This document shows, in pieces, positions 30,349 to 32,502 of a stretch of DNA of 32,502 nucleotides (positions are counted from its first letter, which is position 1; the number at the start of each line of letters is the position of its first letter). The DNA is from Streptomyces sp. MUM 203J (GTDB taxonomy: Bacteria; Actinomycetota; Actinomycetes; Streptomycetales; Streptomycetaceae). The position numbers were made by a program, and so were the translations under genes. The stretch lies in the NCBI RefSeq assembly GCF_022414595.1, contig NZ_JADWYO010000068.1, positions 1-32,502 on the forward strand, in the 5' to 3' direction. The notes below the pieces were generated by a model that had not been told where the DNA came from, searched no databases, and worked only from the letters and a program-made list of their open reading frames with translations.

Positions 30349-31158
30349 GTGAAGATCGCGCTCATGGACTCCGGGATCGGCCTGCTGCCGACGGCCGCCG
30401 CCGTGCGCCGACTGCGGCCGGAAGCCGAGCTGGTGCTCTCGTCCGACCCCGACGGCATGCCGTGGGGACCGCATACCCCGGAAGACATCGTCACCCGCGC
30501 GTTGATCGTGGCCCGCGCCGCCGCGGCGCACGCACCCGACGCGCTCATCGTCGCCTGCAACACCGCGTCCGTCCACGCCCTGCCCGCGCTCCGGGAGGCC
30601 CTGGAACCGGGAATCCCCGTCATCGGCACCGTCCCGGCGGTCAAGCCCGCCGCCGCGGCCGGAGGCCCCGTCGCGATCTGGGCCACCCCCGCGACCACGG
30701 GCAGCGCCTACCAGAAGCGCCTGATCGCGGAGCACGCGGACGGCGTCGACGTCACCGAGGTGCCGTGCCCCGGCCTCGCGGAGGCCGTCCAGCACGCCGA
30801 CACCGAGGGCATCGCCGCGGCCGTCACGGCAGCCGCAGCCCTCACCCCGGCCGATGTGACGGCGGTCGTGCTCGGCTGCACCCACTACGAACTGGTCGCC
30901 GACCACATCCGGCAGGCTCTGCGCACGCGCACCGACACCGACCCCGCCCTGTACGGCTCCGCCCCGGCGGTCGCCGCCCAGGCCCTCCGCCGCATCGGTG
31001 CCACGCCGCCCTCAGCCGCCCCGGCGGTCCGGGTGGCCGCCCCCGGGCTCACCGTGCTGTGCAGCGGCCGTCCCGCCGCACTCCCCGACGCCGCCCTCAC
31101 CTACCCGGAGGGCGAGCTTCTGCGGGTTCACCCGGTCGCGGCGGTGCAGGCGCCATAA
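30349..31158 (+). CDS. Glutamate/aspartate racemase family protein (MurI-like)
   Basis: This 269-residue protein has the Asp/Glu racemase fold. It retains the MurI catalytic residues: Asp7-Ser8 (MDSGIGLL), Cys70 (ACNTAS), and Cys177-His179 (LGCTHYEL). MurI has DSGxGG and D-x-x-x-x-PYG; here these are DSGIGLL and DPDGMPWG, so it is a diverged member and may be a paralogue of the essential murI or a racemase for another substrate. Both catalytic cysteines are intact, so an active racemase is likely. It starts at GTG 30349 on a leaderless transcript. It is divergent from the glycosyltransferase gene. Confidence 0.85.
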   Translation: MKIALMDSGIGLLPTAAAVRRLRPEAELVLSSDPDGMPWGPHTPEDIVTRALIVARAAAAHAPDALIVACNTASVHALPALREALEPGIPVIGTVPAVKPAAAAGGPVAIWATPATTGSAYQKRLIAEHADGVDVTEVPCPGLAEAVQHADTEGIAAAVTAAAALTPADVTAVVLGCTHYELVADHIRQALRTRTDTDPALYGSAPAVAAQALRRIGATPPSAAPAVRVAAPGLTVLCSGRPAALPDAALTYPEGELLRVHPVAAVQAP

Positions 31159-31173
31159 GACGCCCTCGCTGGG

Positions 31174-31179
31174 TACCCT
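31174..31179 (+). promoter_or_regulatory. -10 box for leaderless PH-like membrane protein gene
   Basis: TACCCT is followed by 7 nt and the ATG at 31187. There is no ribosome-binding site. The promoter sits in the 28-bp gap after the racemase-like gene. Confidence 0.55.
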
Positions 31180-31186
31180 CCGAAAT

Positions 31187-31786
31187 ATGAGGGACTCCAG
31201 GGACGCCGGACGGGACCGCCCCGCGTCCGAGCGCCCCGCCCCGGAGACGCCGCCGGAGATGGTCACCGATCCCGAGACCTGGACCGGCCGCGCGACGAAC
31301 CGTGTCCAGTGGCTGCTGGCCGCCATCGGTGCGGCCTGCCTCGCGCTCGGCGTCGAGCTGGCCGTCGACGCCGCCTGGAACGCGGGCGTCACCGCCGTCC
31401 TGATGGCCGTCATCGGCTGTGTCGCCGTGGGGCTCCTGGTCCTGTTCGGGACCCTCGCGTTCGTGCACGTCGAACTCACCGTGGGCCGCAACGCCCTGGA
31501 GGTCCGCTGCGGCTACATGGGTCTGCCCCGCCGCCGTATCCCGCTCGACCACGTCGTACGGGCGGACTTCGCGCCCCGCGTCACGCCCCGCCACTGGGGC
31601 GGCTGGGGCTACCGGTGGCGCCCCGAGAAAGGCACCGCGGTCGTGGTGCGGCGCGGTGAGGGACTTGTGCTCACCCTGGGTGACGGCCGCAGTTTCACCA
31701 TCACCGTCGACGACGCCGAGACGGCCGTGCGCGTGATCCGCCGGCGTCTGAACCTGCGACGCAGGGCGGCCCGCACGGACCCGTGA
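31187..31786 (+). CDS. Membrane protein with PH-like domain
   Basis: This 199-residue protein has a charged N-terminal segment, two hydrophobic helices (about residues 44-64 and 68-92) and a C-terminal soluble domain rich in beta strands (VELTVGRNALEVRCGYMGLPRRRIPLDHVVRADFAPRV, GTAVVVRRGEGLVLTLGDGRSFTITVDD). This resembles bacterial PH-like (bPH/DUF3093-like) membrane proteins. A short hydrophobic hairpin followed by a strand-rich domain and a helix (AETAVRVIRRRL) is typical of that group. The exact family is uncertain. The transcript appears leaderless. Confidence 0.78.
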   Translation: MRDSRDAGRDRPASERPAPETPPEMVTDPETWTGRATNRVQWLLAAIGAACLALGVELAVDAAWNAGVTAVLMAVIGCVAVGLLVLFGTLAFVHVELTVGRNALEVRCGYMGLPRRRIPLDHVVRADFAPRVTPRHWGGWGYRWRPEKGTAVVVRRGEGLVLTLGDGRSFTITVDDAETAVRVIRRRLNLRRRAARTDP

Positions 31787-31790
31787 CCAA

Positions 31791-31806
31791 GGCCGGAGGA
31801 CCGGCC
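31791..31806. terminator. GC-rich hairpin after PH-like gene
   Basis: GGCCGG and CCGGCC pair around AGGA, 5 nt after the stop codon and before the lnt promoter. Confidence 0.5.
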
Positions 31807-31845
31807 CGGCCCCTGTCCCGCCGCCGGGCGCGCCGCGTCTCGCCG

Positions 31846-31851
31846 TAGACT
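31846..31851 (+). promoter_or_regulatory. -10 box for leaderless lnt
   Basis: TAGACT is followed by CCCGCAC (7 nt) and the GTG at 31859. No Shine-Dalgarno is present. Confidence 0.58.
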
Positions 31852-31858
31852 CCCGCAC

Positions 31859-32502
31859 GTGAGCGCCACAGAAAGCCCTGCCGCCGTACCCGAGCCACCC
31901 GAGCACCAGGAGCCGCGGGCACGCCGCGTCCTGCGGAGCCTCGTACGCCCCGGGGCGGCGGTCCTGTCCGGTGCGGTCCTGTATCTGAGCTTCCCGCCCA
32001 GGCCTCTGTGGTGGCTGGCGCTCCCGGCCTTCGCCCTGCTCGGCTGGGCCCTGCACGGCCGCCGTCCGCGGACCGGGTTCGGACTGGGCCTGCTCGCGGG
32101 GCCCGGCTTTCTGCTGCCGTTGCTGGTGTGGACCGGCGAGGAGGTGGGGCCGGGGCCCTGGCTCGCGCTCGTCGCCGCCGAGTCCCTGTTCGTGGCGGCC
32201 ACGTGCCTCGGCATCGCCGCCGTCTCCCGGCTGCCCGTCTGGCCGCTGTTCGCCGCCGCGGTATGGGTGCTGGGAGAGGCGGCGCGCGCACGTGTGCCGT
32301 TCGGCGGTTTCCCCTGGGGCAAGATCGCCTTCGGTCAGGCCGACGGGCTGTTCCTGCCGCTCGCCGCCGTCGGCGGCACGCCCGTACTCGGCTTCGCCGT
32401 CGTCCTGTGCGGCTTCGGTCTGTACGAGGCCGTGCGCGTCGTCCTGGCCCGGCGGACGGCCGCGCCGGCCGGGGCGCGCCGCCCGCCGCGCGGCCCCGTC
32501 GC
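31859..32502 (+). CDS. lnt: Apolipoprotein N-acyltransferase, N-terminal part (cut by window end)
   Basis: The N-terminal 214 codons of an apolipoprotein N-acyltransferase are present; the reading frame runs off the window. The enzyme transfers a third acyl chain to diacylated lipoproteins in the cytoplasmic membrane. After a charged, proline-containing leader (about 35 residues), the family-typical start is seen: LSGAVLYLSFPPRPLWWLALPAFALLGWAL, then LLAGPGFLLPLLVWTGE, and LGEAARARVPFGGFPWGKIAFGQADG, which is the Lnt signature before the nitrilase domain. The nitrilase half with the catalytic Glu-Lys-Cys lies beyond the end. The start is GTG 31859 on a leaderless transcript. Confidence 0.88.
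   Translation, partial: MSATESPAAVPEPPEHQEPRARRVLRSLVRPGAAVLSGAVLYLSFPPRPLWWLALPAFALLGWALHGRRPRTGFGLGLLAGPGFLLPLLVWTGEEVGPGPWLALVAAESLFVAATCLGIAAVSRLPVWPLFAAAVWVLGEAARARVPFGGFPWGKIAFGQADGLFLPLAAVGGTPVLGFAVVLCGFGLYEAVRVVLARRTAAPAGARRPPRGPV

Noticed and set aside
1..32502. CRISPR arrays, insertion sequences, tRNA/rRNA genes, integrase-type islands or a natural-product cluster
   Set aside because: I looked for repeat-spacer patterns, transposase motifs and NRPS/PKS signatures and saw none.

Overview
The window is very high-G+C actinobacterial chromosome, almost certainly Streptomyces. Codon third positions are nearly all G or C, start codons are often GTG, and many products belong to Streptomyces-typical families: a mycothiol-dependent isomerase-like protein, DUF4865, DUF6643, Rv1733c-type and TerD proteins, and a lone RsbW-like ATPase. 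I see no rRNA, tRNA, CRISPR array, insertion sequence, prophage or secondary-metabolite core enzyme. It reads as chromosomal housekeeping plus accessory regulation, about 29 genes in mostly single-gene units.

Left part (1-6.2 kb): the end of a membrane-anchored, cysteine-containing protein; a LacI-type repressor divergent from a ROK sugar kinase, with a perfect 12-bp palindromic operator between them; a DUF3048 lipoprotein; and a P-loop kinase/Nudix fusion protein. 5.4-9.4 kb: a TetR repressor divergent from an NAD(P)-binding protein, with two identical operators, one filling the -35/-10 spacer; then an MBL-fold hydrolase and an M20 dipeptidase. 9.5-15 kb: a geranylgeranyl-reductase-like flavoprotein with a long acidic leader, a small membrane protein, an MDMPI-type protein, and an MFS exporter divergent from a ROK repressor, with a XylR-like operator overlapping the exporter's leaderless start.

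15-20.3 kb: a DEDDh exonuclease, DUF4865, an anti-sigma-like ATPase, a small conserved protein, a Cds1-like PLP enzyme, and a DeoR repressor convergent with it across a 14-bp perfect terminator stem. 20.3-26 kb is the most unusual block: an 800-residue membrane protein whose alpha/beta-hydrolase fold appears to be split by a large membrane insertion, overlapping tail-to-tail with an 810-residue beta-helix/CbxX-type AAA+ fusion protein, followed by an Rv1733c-type membrane protein. 26-29.1 kb: a MOSC protein, and a proline-rich DUF6643 protein divergent from a double-TerD protein across a palindrome-rich intergenic region. 29.1-32.5 kb: an HpnB-like glycosyltransferase, a glutamate-racemase-like protein, a PH-like membrane protein and the start of apolipoprotein N-acyltransferase (lnt), cut by the window end.

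A feature running through the window is leaderless initiation. At least eight genes have a TANNNT (-10) box followed by 6-7 nt and then directly ATG/GTG, which fixes several starts. The best candidates for something little described are the split-hydrolase/beta-helix-AAA pair, the two operator-promoter architectures (TetR and ROK), and the structured TerD/DUF6643 intergenic region.
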